From Microcaldota archaeon (GTDB lineage Archaea; Iainarchaeota; Iainarchaeia; JAADDC01): a stretch of 17,903 bases of DNA. The stretch is from NCBI GenBank assembly GCA_027043825.1, contig JALUER010000019.1, positions 1-17,903 of the forward strand, given 5' to 3'. Under the pieces are notes generated by a model, which did not search any database, was not told where the DNA came from, and worked only from the letters and a program-made list of their open reading frames with translations. Each line of letters opens with the position of its first letter. The stretch's first letter is position 1. Below are positions 6,452-12,834 of the stretch, in pieces. The translations under genes were made by a program, and so were the position numbers.

Positions 6452-7617
6452 GAAGGGGTTTCGTGTACGCGCCGGTGGTAGGCATCCTCCTCTTGGGCAT
6501 CGCCTTCATCGTGGCAGGGTACATATTCTCCCAGGAGAAGTCCAGCATCGGGGTGTTGTCGGAAAAGAAGAGCGAACTTCGCTACGTGGGATACGCGGAG
6601 GTATCTGCTTACGACATAAGGTCGTCCTTCGTGGCAGATCTGAGGACAAGGCTCATAAACGACCTCACCACCTACAGGGTGAACAGGCTACTGGAGGACT
6701 TCCAGAACAACGTGACCCGCTGGTTCTCAAACGTCTTCAACGAGTTAAGACGCTACTACACGGAGGAAAACGTGCTGTTTGACCTGCCGCGCGATATCTC
6801 GGGGAGCGTGACCCGGTACGGAGATGACTACCTTCTGACGGAGATAAGGGGGCGTCCCCTGGAGGTGAAGATCTCGAGAGGGGGCAGGACGGTAACCCTC
6901 TTCGTTGACGTGAACACCATCTTCTCCGTCCCATTTCCCCTCCAGGCAGGGGAGATCAACCAGACCCCGAACATCACCCTGGGGTTGTTAGACCTGGAGG
7001 GGATCCCCCTGGGGGATACGAGAAGGGAGATCGTCAGGAAGATAAAGGAGGCCCTCGAGGAGGCCCTTGAACAGATTGGGGGCGACTGCGAGGTCGAATC
7101 AGTGAACCCCACCTTCGAGTCGGAAGACGTCCTCGTGATTGACGTGGAGAACGGTGACATCGAGGTGGAGGAGGAGAGCGCCGTTAGGTTCATACGGGGG
7201 TTCTCCTACTCTCTCGTCTGTGAGTGGGCCGTTCCGGGGTTCCCCGACTTGCGGAAGCGTGTGATACTGAACTTTGAAGACGACGAGACCTACGACCTCT
7301 GGAGCTCGGACGAAGTACCCTTTCCTGGCTCCCTAATCGCCCTGGAAGGGGAGTACTACTTCCCCCTGACAGTAACAAACCTACCGCCTAACCCCGATGA
7401 CGATACACTTAGTTCCCTATTCCTGGAACACGTCCTCGGGAAGAACCGGGCCCAAAGGGGACTATGCGGCTGTATCGAAGACGTAGTCCACCACAGGCTG
7501 GACTGTAGGCTCGGACACCACAACTACAGGGAAGAACTGCAGGAAGCCTGTGAAAAGGCTTGCCAGCTATACAGAGACTACCTCAATACGGAGTTCAACG
7601 ACGTAGTATGTCCCTAA
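6448..7617 (+). CDS. Membrane-anchored extracytoplasmic protein, Cys-rich C-terminus, unknown function
   Basis: A 389-residue protein starting at an ATG inside the FEN1 stop (ATGA overlap), so it is part of the PAN-FEN1 transcript. Residues 1-4 (MRRG) followed by a single hydrophobic segment (about 6-27) resemble a signal anchor, possibly a type III (pilin-like) signal, but the residues after RRG do not match the usual pilin cleavage site. The rest is hydrophilic, with amphipathic helices first (about 55-110), then beta-rich sequence, N-x-T sites (NNVT, NQT, NIT) and eight cysteines, six of them in the last 60 residues (GLCGC, LDC, EACEKAC, VVC), suggesting disulfides outside the cell. I do not recognise the family. 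The last 23 bases overlap the convergent tmk gene. Confidence 0.7.
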   Translation: MRRGFVYAPVVGILLLGIAFIVAGYIFSQEKSSIGVLSEKKSELRYVGYAEVSAYDIRSSFVADLRTRLINDLTTYRVNRLLEDFQNNVTRWFSNVFNELRRYYTEENVLFDLPRDISGSVTRYGDDYLLTEIRGRPLEVKISRGGRTVTLFVDVNTIFSVPFPLQAGEINQTPNITLGLLDLEGIPLGDTRREIVRKIKEALEEALEQIGGDCEVESVNPTFESEDVLVIDVENGDIEVEEESAVRFIRGFSYSLVCEWAVPGFPDLRKRVILNFEDDETYDLWSSDEVPFPGSLIALEGEYYFPLTVTNLPPNPDDDTLSSLFLEHVLGKNRAQRGLCGCIEDVVHHRLDCRLGHHNYREELQEACEKACQLYRDYLNTEFNDVVCP

Positions 7618-8218
7618 TGATCTCCCAGACCTCTTCGTGGACGCTGAAGGGATTCTTCTTCCCGTCCACCAACTTCACCACGTCGTACTCCCTTGCCAGC
7701 TCGAGGTAAGCCCTCCTTACGTTTTCCAGGAACTCCGCCTCCTCGTAGATCTGCTTCACGCTCTCCTTCCCCTTCCGGGCAAGGGCCGTCCTGGCGTCCA
7801 CGTCCAGGAGGATGACGACGTCGGGGAGTATGAAGTCGAGCCGGTCGAGGATGTTCTCCAGGAACTCCTTCTCGATGCCCAGGACGCTGTGGTAGGCAAG
7901 GGTGGAGATGAAGGAGCGGGAGGAGACCACCCAGCGGCCCTCCCGGAGGTTAGGAATCACCCTGCTCCTCAGGTGCTCGTGGGAGTCCGCCAGGAAGAGG
8001 AGAACGGTGCTCCGGGGGTCGAAGTTGTACTTCCCCCTCAGGAGGGCCTTGATGAGGAGGCCTGTGGGGAGGTAGGTCGTCGGCTCGGAGGTCCTGAAGT
8101 AGGGGATCTTCTCCCGGAGGAGGTTCGCCTCCAGGAGGGAAATCTGGGTGTCCTTACCGCTGCCGTCAATGCCCTCGAAGACGATGTACTTCCCCCTATA
8201 GGGGTTCCTCTGGAGCAT
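7595..8218 (-). CDS. tmk: Thymidylate kinase (dTMP kinase)
   Basis: A 207-residue P-loop kinase converting dTMP to dTDP. The N-terminus reads FEGIDGSGKDTQ (14-25), TSEPTTYLPTG (43-53) is the substrate loop, and DVVILLDVDARTALARKGKE (133-152) covers the Walker-B-like strand and LID. Two signature positions differ from the usual: the Ser/Thr after the P-loop lysine is Asp23, and the Asp of the DR(Y/H) motif is Ser100 (SSRSF), while Arg101 is kept. The ATG at 8218 is 27 bases after a TATA-like AAATAAATA (8249-8241) that covers the serS stop codon, so tmk can be transcribed leaderless on its own as well as with serS. It overlaps the upstream convergent gene by 23 bases. A related deoxynucleoside monophosphate kinase is the main alternative. 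Confidence 0.9.
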   Translation of the reverse strand: MLQRNPYRGKYIVFEGIDGSGKDTQISLLEANLLREKIPYFRTSEPTTYLPTGLLIKALLRGKYNFDPRSTVLLFLADSHEHLRSRVIPNLREGRWVVSSRSFISTLAYHSVLGIEKEFLENILDRLDFILPDVVILLDVDARTALARKGKESVKQIYEEAEFLENVRRAYLELAREYDVVKLVDGKKNPFSVHEEVWEIIRDILRR

Positions 8219-8243
8219 CGAAGAAAAGTAGGGGAGGGGCTAT

Positions 8244-9599
8244 TTATTTCTTTCTGAGGGGGATCTCCCGGAGATCCTCCGGTAGGTACTTCCAGAGCAC
8301 CCTTGGAATCTTTACCACCTCCCCGTCGAAGTGGTTCTCCAGGATGGCGGTGACCACCCGCTGGACCGCCAGGGCGGTGGCGTTGAGGGTGTGGACGAAG
8401 TCCGTGGTCCCGTCCTTCTTCCTGTACCGTATGTTGAGCCTCCTGGCCTGCCAGTCGAGGCAGTTAGAACCCGACACGAGCTCCCTGTACTTACCCTGGC
8501 CTGGGAACCACCCCTCTATGTCGAACTTCCTGGCCGCCACGGCCCCCAGATCCCCAGAGGCGATGTCCACCACCCGGTAGGGGATCTCCAGCTCCTGGAG
8601 GATCTCCTCGGCATTCCTTATGAGAAACTCGTGCTCTTTCCAGGAATCCTCGGGGTATACGTAGGAGAACTGCTCCACCTTGTGGAACTGGTGGACCCGG
8701 AAGATGCCCTTGGTGTCCTTCCCGTGGGAGCCGGCCTCCTTCCTGAAGCAGGGGCTCCAACCCACGTAGCGGCGGGGGAGCTCTCCCACCTCAAAGATCT
8801 CATTGACGTGGTAGCCCGCTATGGCGTGCTCCGCCGTGGGAATGAGGTAGAGGTCCTCCCCTTCTATCTTGTAGATGGTGTCCTCGAAGTCAGTGAAGTA
8901 GGTGGAGCCCTCCTCCACAAAGCGGCGCATCATGTAAGGAGGAATCAGGGGCGTGAAGCCCTTTCTCATGAGCTTGTCGAGGGCGTACATGGAGAGGGCC
9001 AGGTCCAGGAAGACGAGCTCCCTCTTCTCGTAGTAGAACCTGCTCCCCGCCACCTTCGACGCCCGTTCAGTGTCCACCACGTCCAGGAGCTCCACCAGGT
9101 CGTAGTGGTGGTAGGGCCTTTCTTCCACCACCTGGTGGGGTACATCAAAACCGGCAGTCTGCTCCTTGAAAGATTCTAAATAGCCCTTCCAGACCTTGGG
9201 CCTCCCCCAGAAACGCACAGGCTTATTATACGAGTCATCGGGCCCGATGGGGATCTCCGGGTGGAGAACGTTGGGGAGGAGCATGAGCTTCTTCCTTATC
9301 TCCTCCTGGAGCTCCCTCTCCCTCTTCTCCATCTCCTCGATCTCCTCGGAGACCCGCGCTGCCCTTTCCTTGAGCTTCTCGGCCTCTTCCTTTCTTCCTT
9401 CTTTCATTAACCTACCTATCTCCTTGGAGAGTCTGTTCCTCTCAGCCCGAAGGGTGTTGAGTTCCTTTAGAAGGCCTCTCCACTCCTCGTCAAGGGATCG
9501 GACCTCGTCCACAAGGGGAATGAGCTCCTCCATGTAGCGCTTCTTCAGGACCTCCTTGACGTAGTCAGGTTTCTCCCTGAGGAGACGGATGTCAAGCAT
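8244..9599 (-). CDS. serS: Seryl-tRNA synthetase (standard class II type)
   Basis: A 451-residue enzyme charging tRNA-Ser. The N-terminal long antiparallel coiled coil (about 30-105) contacts the long variable arm of tRNA-Ser. The class II core follows: motif 1 near GFTPLIPPYMM (214-224), the TAEH substrate motif at 255-258, motif 2 with FRKEAGSHGKDTKGIFRVHQF (285-305), and motif 3 near 406-421. Motif 3 reads NATALAVQR where NGSGLAVGR is common. This is the widespread SerRS, not the rare methanogen type. The start at 9599 is 27 bases after a TATA-like box (9629-9622), implying leaderless mRNA. tmk follows after 25 bases. A tRNA-Ser gene lies at 364-446 but is not linked. Confidence 0.97.
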   Translation of the reverse strand: MLDIRLLREKPDYVKEVLKKRYMEELIPLVDEVRSLDEEWRGLLKELNTLRAERNRLSKEIGRLMKEGRKEEAEKLKERAARVSEEIEEMEKRERELQEEIRKKLMLLPNVLHPEIPIGPDDSYNKPVRFWGRPKVWKGYLESFKEQTAGFDVPHQVVEERPYHHYDLVELLDVVDTERASKVAGSRFYYEKRELVFLDLALSMYALDKLMRKGFTPLIPPYMMRRFVEEGSTYFTDFEDTIYKIEGEDLYLIPTAEHAIAGYHVNEIFEVGELPRRYVGWSPCFRKEAGSHGKDTKGIFRVHQFHKVEQFSYVYPEDSWKEHEFLIRNAEEILQELEIPYRVVDIASGDLGAVAARKFDIEGWFPGQGKYRELVSGSNCLDWQARRLNIRYRKKDGTTDFVHTLNATALAVQRVVTAILENHFDGEVVKIPRVLWKYLPEDLREIPLRKK

Positions 9600-9621
9600 G
9601 GGGTTATAGGGAGGGGAAAAG

Positions 9622-9629
9622 AATAAAAC
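9622..9629 (-). promoter_or_regulatory. TATA box for serS
   Basis: The minus strand reads GTTTTATT, centred about 26 bases before the serS ATG at 9599. It abuts the stop codon of the upstream surface-protein gene (9632-9630). Confidence 0.55.
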
Positions 9630-10823
9630 TCAGGCCTTGAAGTAGAGGTAGGCCCCCACGAGGAGGACCAAGACGAGGAAAGCCATCACCACGGGCGTGT
9701 AGTCTGGTCCCTCGTAGCGTATCTCCTTGTAGAAGCGGCAGTCGCCCACCCGGCCCTCCACGATCACCGGCTCGTTCCCCTGGAAGACGTAGTACATTCC
9801 GTCCTTGATGAAGGAGAACTCACCGCTCACGCTTATGTCCTTGGTGTAGACGGGGACATCCCCGAGGAGGACCTTGAAGGCCCCCGAGATGACACTGCCC
9901 TTCTTCACCACGTTGAACTCCTCCACCCTCACGTTACAACTACCTAACTCGGCTACCCTGTCGGATATCTCTGGTGGGACGGTGGAATAGACCCTGTAAG
10001 AGACGTTCCTCTCCTCACCCGGGGCGAGCTCGGCCACCCAGGCGATAACAGGGTCAAAGTTTATCACCACCACGCCCGGGGGTATCTCCACCTCCACGTT
10101 ACCCTCAGTCTTCGGTATGTTCTGTTCGACGAGGTACACGCCACCCTTCTCGGCACTCACGACCACGTTTACCTCTGCCACGTCGTTTTCCTCGTCAAAT
10201 ACGGTGTCCTTACCAATCACGAGGTTGAGTTCCATCCGGACCTCCTTGCGGATGATCTTCCGGCCGACCTTCATCTCCATTACCACGTGTCCCTCCCGGA
10301 GGAGTCTTCCCAGGTTCTCCTCGTCGAGGGAGATGCCCACCCGCCTGGTGATCCTGTGAATCGCCTCTATGGTCTTCTCACCAAGGTTCATCTCCACGCC
10401 GGGTACCTTTACCACGATACGACCGCCCTGCTTCTCAACGGTTATGCCGTTCCTCTCCACCTTGGTAAGGTTCTTCTCTTCCATCTCCCTGACGGCCCGG
10501 TTTATCTCCTCCATGACCTTTCCGTAATTCTCCTCACTCACATTACCGTATACCTCAAGGGGGTACCGGGTTCTGTTCGTATCAAGGATCATACCCGGTG
10601 ACTCGGGGGATTCGTTTTCTTCCACCGTTGCTTCCACCACCACATTGACATCCGCCACGTTAGGCTCCATCGTCCTCACGACGTTGTCATTGTCAGGCGT
10701 GACAACCGAATTTCCTTCCACGGATGTCACAGAGGCTGGGTCCATGGTGGAGGTAGCCTTAGTAGTAGAAGCGACTGCCATACCGAGGAGCATCAGTAGG
10801 ACAAGGATCAGGGCCGTCCTCAT
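9630..10823 (-). CDS. Secreted surface protein with C-terminal membrane anchor, unknown function
   Basis: A 397-residue protein with a signal peptide (residues 1 to about 20, hydrophobic core ALILVLLMLLGMAVA), a Thr/Ser/Val-rich low-complexity stretch (about 20-75), and a C-terminal membrane helix (VVMAFLVLVLLVGAYLYF) followed by two residues, so it is a type I surface protein. The centre has alpha-rich sequence (about 90-190), then a beta-sandwich-like region containing FDPVIAWVAELAPGEERNVS, a pattern seen in archaeal surface proteins. Five N-x-S/T sites (NES, NRT, NVS, NLT, NVS) make it a plausible AglB substrate. The ATG at 10823 is 25 bases after TATATA (10850-10845), so it looks leaderless. 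Longer open frame upstream of that ATG crosses the idi gene and is not coding. It is not recognised as a known enzyme. Confidence 0.75.
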   Translation of the reverse strand: MRTALILVLLMLLGMAVASTTKATSTMDPASVTSVEGNSVVTPDNDNVVRTMEPNVADVNVVVEATVEENESPESPGMILDTNRTRYPLEVYGNVSEENYGKVMEEINRAVREMEEKNLTKVERNGITVEKQGGRIVVKVPGVEMNLGEKTIEAIHRITRRVGISLDEENLGRLLREGHVVMEMKVGRKIIRKEVRMELNLVIGKDTVFDEENDVAEVNVVVSAEKGGVYLVEQNIPKTEGNVEVEIPPGVVVINFDPVIAWVAELAPGEERNVSYRVYSTVPPEISDRVAELGSCNVRVEEFNVVKKGSVISGAFKVLLGDVPVYTKDISVSGEFSFIKDGMYYVFQGNEPVIVEGRVGDCRFYKEIRYEGPDYTPVVMAFLVLVLLVGAYLYFKA

Positions 10824-10844
10824 GCCGTAATAAAGCTTCGACAC

Positions 10845-10871
10845 TATATAAGCGTTGGGGGCAAGGTTTAA
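10845..10871. promoter_or_regulatory. Divergent promoters of the surface-protein gene and idi
   Basis: TATATA at 10845-10850 is 25 bases from the minus-strand ATG at 10823. GGTTTAAG at 10865-10872 is about 28 bases before the ATG at 10897 on the plus strand. TATATA is palindromic and could also serve the plus strand, with a start near 10875. Confidence 0.5.
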
Positions 10872-10896
10872 GAAGGGGTGAATGAACCTTCTAAGC

Positions 10897-11418
10897 ATGG
10901 CCATGGTGATACTCGTCAACGAGGAGGACGAGCCCGTAGGGGTGATGGAGAAGATCGAGGCCCACAAGAGAGGGGGGACCCTCCACAGGGCCTTCTCCAT
11001 CCTCGTCTTCAACGAGAAGGGAGAGCTCATGCTCCAGCTAAGGAGCAGGAAGAAGTACCACGCGGGCGGTCTTTGGACCAACACCGTCTGCTCCCACCCC
11101 CGCCCAGGAGAGGACGTCCTGACGGCTGCCCACAGGAGGTTGAAGGAAGAGATGGGCTTTGACACGGAGCTCGAGGAGATAGGGAGCTTCATATACCGGG
11201 CGGAGGTGGGGAATGGCCTCACCGAGTACGAGTACGACCACGTACTCATAGGTTATTACAACGGGCTCCCGAAGCCCAACCCGGAGGAGGCCGACGGCTG
11301 GAAGTGGATGGATTTCAAGGAAGTTCTCATCGACGCCAAGATGAACCCGGAAACCTACACGCCCTGGTTCAGGATCCTTTTGGACAAGTTCGGCGAGAAG
11401 ATACTGAGAATGTTATGA
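10897..11418 (+). CDS. idi: Isopentenyl-diphosphate delta-isomerase, type I (Nudix-like)
   Basis: A 173-residue enzyme interconverting IPP and DMAPP for archaeal lipid and polyprenol synthesis. Metal and catalytic residues of the type I family are visible: H23 and H30 (EAHKRGGTLH), C65 and H67 in TNTVCSHP, and E110/E112 in TEYEYDHV. The Nudix-like helix (AAHRRLKEEMGF) is at 77-88. The start at ATG 10897 is chosen because the TTTAA box at 10866-10871 is 28 bases upstream and the N-terminus then matches E. coli Idi. An in-frame ATG at 10882 would add five residues. Most archaea carry the unrelated FMN-dependent type II enzyme, so type I here is notable and may be acquired. It is a separate transcription unit. 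Confidence 0.92.
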   Translation: MAMVILVNEEDEPVGVMEKIEAHKRGGTLHRAFSILVFNEKGELMLQLRSRKKYHAGGLWTNTVCSHPRPGEDVLTAAHRRLKEEMGFDTELEEIGSFIYRAEVGNGLTEYEYDHVLIGYYNGLPKPNPEEADGWKWMDFKEVLIDAKMNPETYTPWFRILLDKFGEKILRML

Positions 11419-11500
11419 GGTGTGGCCGGCCGTCCGAGCGGGGGTTCATGGCTGCCGGCTTACGAACCAGCACTCCACCCCGCGGCTCTCGCAGCCGGCC
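11418..11500 (-). ncRNA. H/ACA-type guide RNA candidate with K-turn
   Basis: On the minus strand a transcript starting at 11500 folds as follows, numbered from its first base. GGCCGGC (1-7) pairs with GCCGGCC (71-77), and ACA (78-80) follows directly. Inner stem GCGGGG pairs with CCCCGC (about 18-23 with 58-63). The top stem TGCTGG/CCGGCA (29-34 with 43-48) has an 8-base loop. Between the two upper stems, GGAG faces AUGA, which can form tandem sheared G-A pairs with a bulge, the L7Ae-binding kink-turn. The pocket's right side begins 14 bases before ACA, the spacing typical of pseudouridine guides. A TATA box (GTTTTAAGG, 11530-11522) is centred 26 bases before the first base. The 3' end touches the idi stop codon. 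The pocket predicts a target resembling GUCCGA-UN-GGCUCUC. Confidence 0.68.
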
Positions 11501-11521
11501 TTAGATATTCTGTAGGCAAGA

Positions 11522-11530
11522 CCTTAAAAC
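11522..11530 (-). promoter_or_regulatory. TATA box of the H/ACA-like RNA
   Basis: The minus strand GTTTTAAGG is centred at 11526, exactly 26 bases from the first base of the predicted RNA stem at 11500. Confidence 0.55.
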
Positions 11531-11574
11531 TCTGTTCGGTTTCCTAACCTTTGCACCAACTTTCCAAACCATTA

Positions 11575-11584
11575 CCTTAAATAC
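11575..11584 (+). promoter_or_regulatory. TATA box for the 77-residue orphan
   Basis: CCTTAAATAC is centred at about 11579, 27 bases before the GTG at 11607, which indicates a leaderless GTG start. Confidence 0.5.
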
Positions 11585-11606
11585 CACCGCTTGCATTACC
11601 TTTCAC

Positions 11607-11840
11607 GTGAGGGTCGGGGACTACTGGAAGAACCTCGTGAGGAGGATTGGCGTCGATGCCGTCCCCCACCCCCAGGAATACGAGATATTCAACGGGACCA
11701 TCGTCTTCTGGTTCGGGGATCCATCACAGGTCAGGCCTGTCCTGGAAAAGCTCAGGGAGTCGGGTATTCCCTTCAACGTGGAATGGGACAGGGAAGAGGG
11801 CCTGATGGGCATATCCCTTAAGCGGAAGCTGCTGCTTTGA
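11607..11840 (+). CDS. Small protein of 77 residues, unknown function
   Basis: The frame starts at GTG 11607, 27 bases after a TATA box, and ends with TGA at 11838-11840. The protein begins MRVGDYWKNLVRR and has the alternating pattern of a small alpha/beta domain: a helix, then strand NGTIVFWFG (about 29-37), a helix DPSQVRPVLEKLRESG (38-53) and strand PFNVEWDR (55-62), ending in a basic tail (SLKRKLLL). It is soluble and has no signal or cysteines. I do not recognise the family; a ferredoxin-like fold is a guess. Coding status is supported by the promoter placement and balanced composition. The last 23 bases overlap the convergent PAP2-kinase gene. Confidence 0.6.
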   Translation: MRVGDYWKNLVRRIGVDAVPHPQEYEIFNGTIVFWFGDPSQVRPVLEKLRESGIPFNVEWDREEGLMGISLKRKLLL

Positions 11841-12717
11841 CCCCCACTACAAAGAGGGACAGAATGAGGTTATCGTCCAGCTCAGAGTGGTACTCGACGA
11901 GGGGAGCAATCAGGAGAAGGGGAACCAGAAAGTAAGGTGAGTAGAACCCCTTGAGGAGGGTGAAAACCACCACAGACCCGGTGTAAGATCCGATAAGGCC
12001 AAACCTCGTTTTTATCCCCCTCTTCACCCCTTCCTTTAGCATTCCAAACAGGGCGGCGAAGGTGTCCACGTAGCCCAGGACAAAGCCAGCGAGGGGAGTG
12101 GCCCCGACGGTGGACGCCAAGAAGAGCCCCCCAGCAAGGGTAAGGGGTCCCGTGTCTTCGCCAGAGCGGGCATAGTAGACGTAGAGCCTGTCCACGAAGG
12201 GGAAGAACCGGAAGAGGTAGACGATGACGGCGCCGAGGAGGAGGCCGACAGTGAGGATGACCTGGTATTCCACCGGAAGGAAAAGGGAGAAGTAGCCCAC
12301 CGTCACGGCGATACCATAGTGGAGGGCCTTTCGGTCCGCCTCGGTTCCTATTCTCTTTTTCAGCTCCTTGAGGACCCAGTAGGAGATCCCTGCCACGATG
12401 AAGCCGCCCAGGACATCCACAACCCCGTGGTATCCCTCCACTACCCGGAGGGACATGACAAGGAGTGCATAGAGGAGGGTAATGGGATGTAGGTAAGCAA
12501 AGAAGAGGGAGGAGGCCAGGGCCGAGTGGAGGGACGGGAAGGCGAAGGGATCGAGACCTATTTCACGCCCCACACGGAAGAGGAGCTTGAGTGAGACTGC
12601 CAGACCGGAGGTAAGGAGGAATGTGCTGAGAACGTCAGAGCCCCTCTTCTCGTCCCCCTTCCACCACAGGTAGAGGGAGAGGAGAGGGGGCACGAAGAGG
12701 AGCAGGTCCGCTATCAT
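11818..12717 (-). CDS. PAP2 phosphatase fused to dolichol/phytol-kinase-like domain (membrane)
   Basis: A 299-residue polytopic membrane protein in two halves. Residues 1 to about 122 have the PAP2 lipid phosphatase triad: KLLFRVGR (44-51, K-x6-R), PSLH (61-64) and R91-x5-H97-x3-D101 in RVVEGYHGVVD. Residues about 126-299 resemble CTP-dependent polyprenol kinases: opening RKALHYG (129-135), GPLTLAGG (190-197), YVDTFAALFG (216-225), KTRFGLIGS (236-244) and the closing ELDDNLILSL (279-288). One half would remove phosphate from a polyprenyl (di)phosphate and the other phosphorylate polyprenol, suiting recycling of the AglB lipid carrier. The ATG follows the tRNA-Cys 3' end by 14 bases, with GAGGTG as Shine-Dalgarno, so mRNA and tRNA are probably one transcript. 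A CarS-like cytidylyltransferase is a weaker alternative for the second half. Confidence 0.8.
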   Translation of the reverse strand: MIADLLLFVPPLLSLYLWWKGDEKRGSDVLSTFLLTSGLAVSLKLLFRVGREIGLDPFAFPSLHSALASSLFFAYLHPITLLYALLVMSLRVVEGYHGVVDVLGGFIVAGISYWVLKELKKRIGTEADRKALHYGIAVTVGYFSLFLPVEYQVILTVGLLLGAVIVYLFRFFPFVDRLYVYYARSGEDTGPLTLAGGLFLASTVGATPLAGFVLGYVDTFAALFGMLKEGVKRGIKTRFGLIGSYTGSVVVFTLLKGFYSPYFLVPLLLIAPLVEYHSELDDNLILSLFVVGVKAAASA

Positions 12718-12731
12718 CCTTTCACCTCAAG

Positions 12732-12804
12732 AGCGGGGGGCGGGATTCGAACCCGCGTACACCGGATCTGCAGTCCGGCCCCTAAACCGCTCGGGCACCC
12801 CCGC
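12732..12804 (-). tRNA. tRNA-Cys (anticodon GCA)
   Basis: On the minus strand acceptor GCGGGGG (12804-12798) pairs with CCCCCGC (12739-12733), and the discriminator is U at 12732, as expected for cysteine. The anticodon stem-loop CCGGA-CTGCAGA-TCCGG gives GCA. The T arm is GCGGG-TTCGAAT-CCCGC. No intron and no encoded CCA. A TTTAA box (12832-12828) is centred 26 bases from the first tRNA base, so transcription may begin at or very near the mature 5' end. Confidence 0.96.
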
Positions 12805-12826
12805 AACCGGTGCTCGGTCGTCTTAT

Positions 12827-12834
12827 CTTAAACT
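12827..12834 (-). promoter_or_regulatory. TATA box for tRNA-Cys, overlapping a stop codon
   Basis: The minus strand AGTTTAAG is centred at 12830. Its TAA is the stop codon (12830-12828) of the upstream alpha/beta-hydrolase gene. The 26-base spacing to 12804 predicts a tRNA transcript with no 5' leader. Confidence 0.55.

Noticed and set aside
10824..11249. N-terminal extension of the surface protein to 11249
   Set aside because: It would run antisense through idi. The signal peptide begins at the Met at 10823, which is preceded by a correctly spaced TATA box.
11418..11500. tRNA-like gene
   Set aside because: The outer 7-bp stem suggests an acceptor, but there is no D arm, anticodon arm or TTCGA-type T loop in the right place. 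The kink-turn and ACA fit an H/ACA RNA instead.
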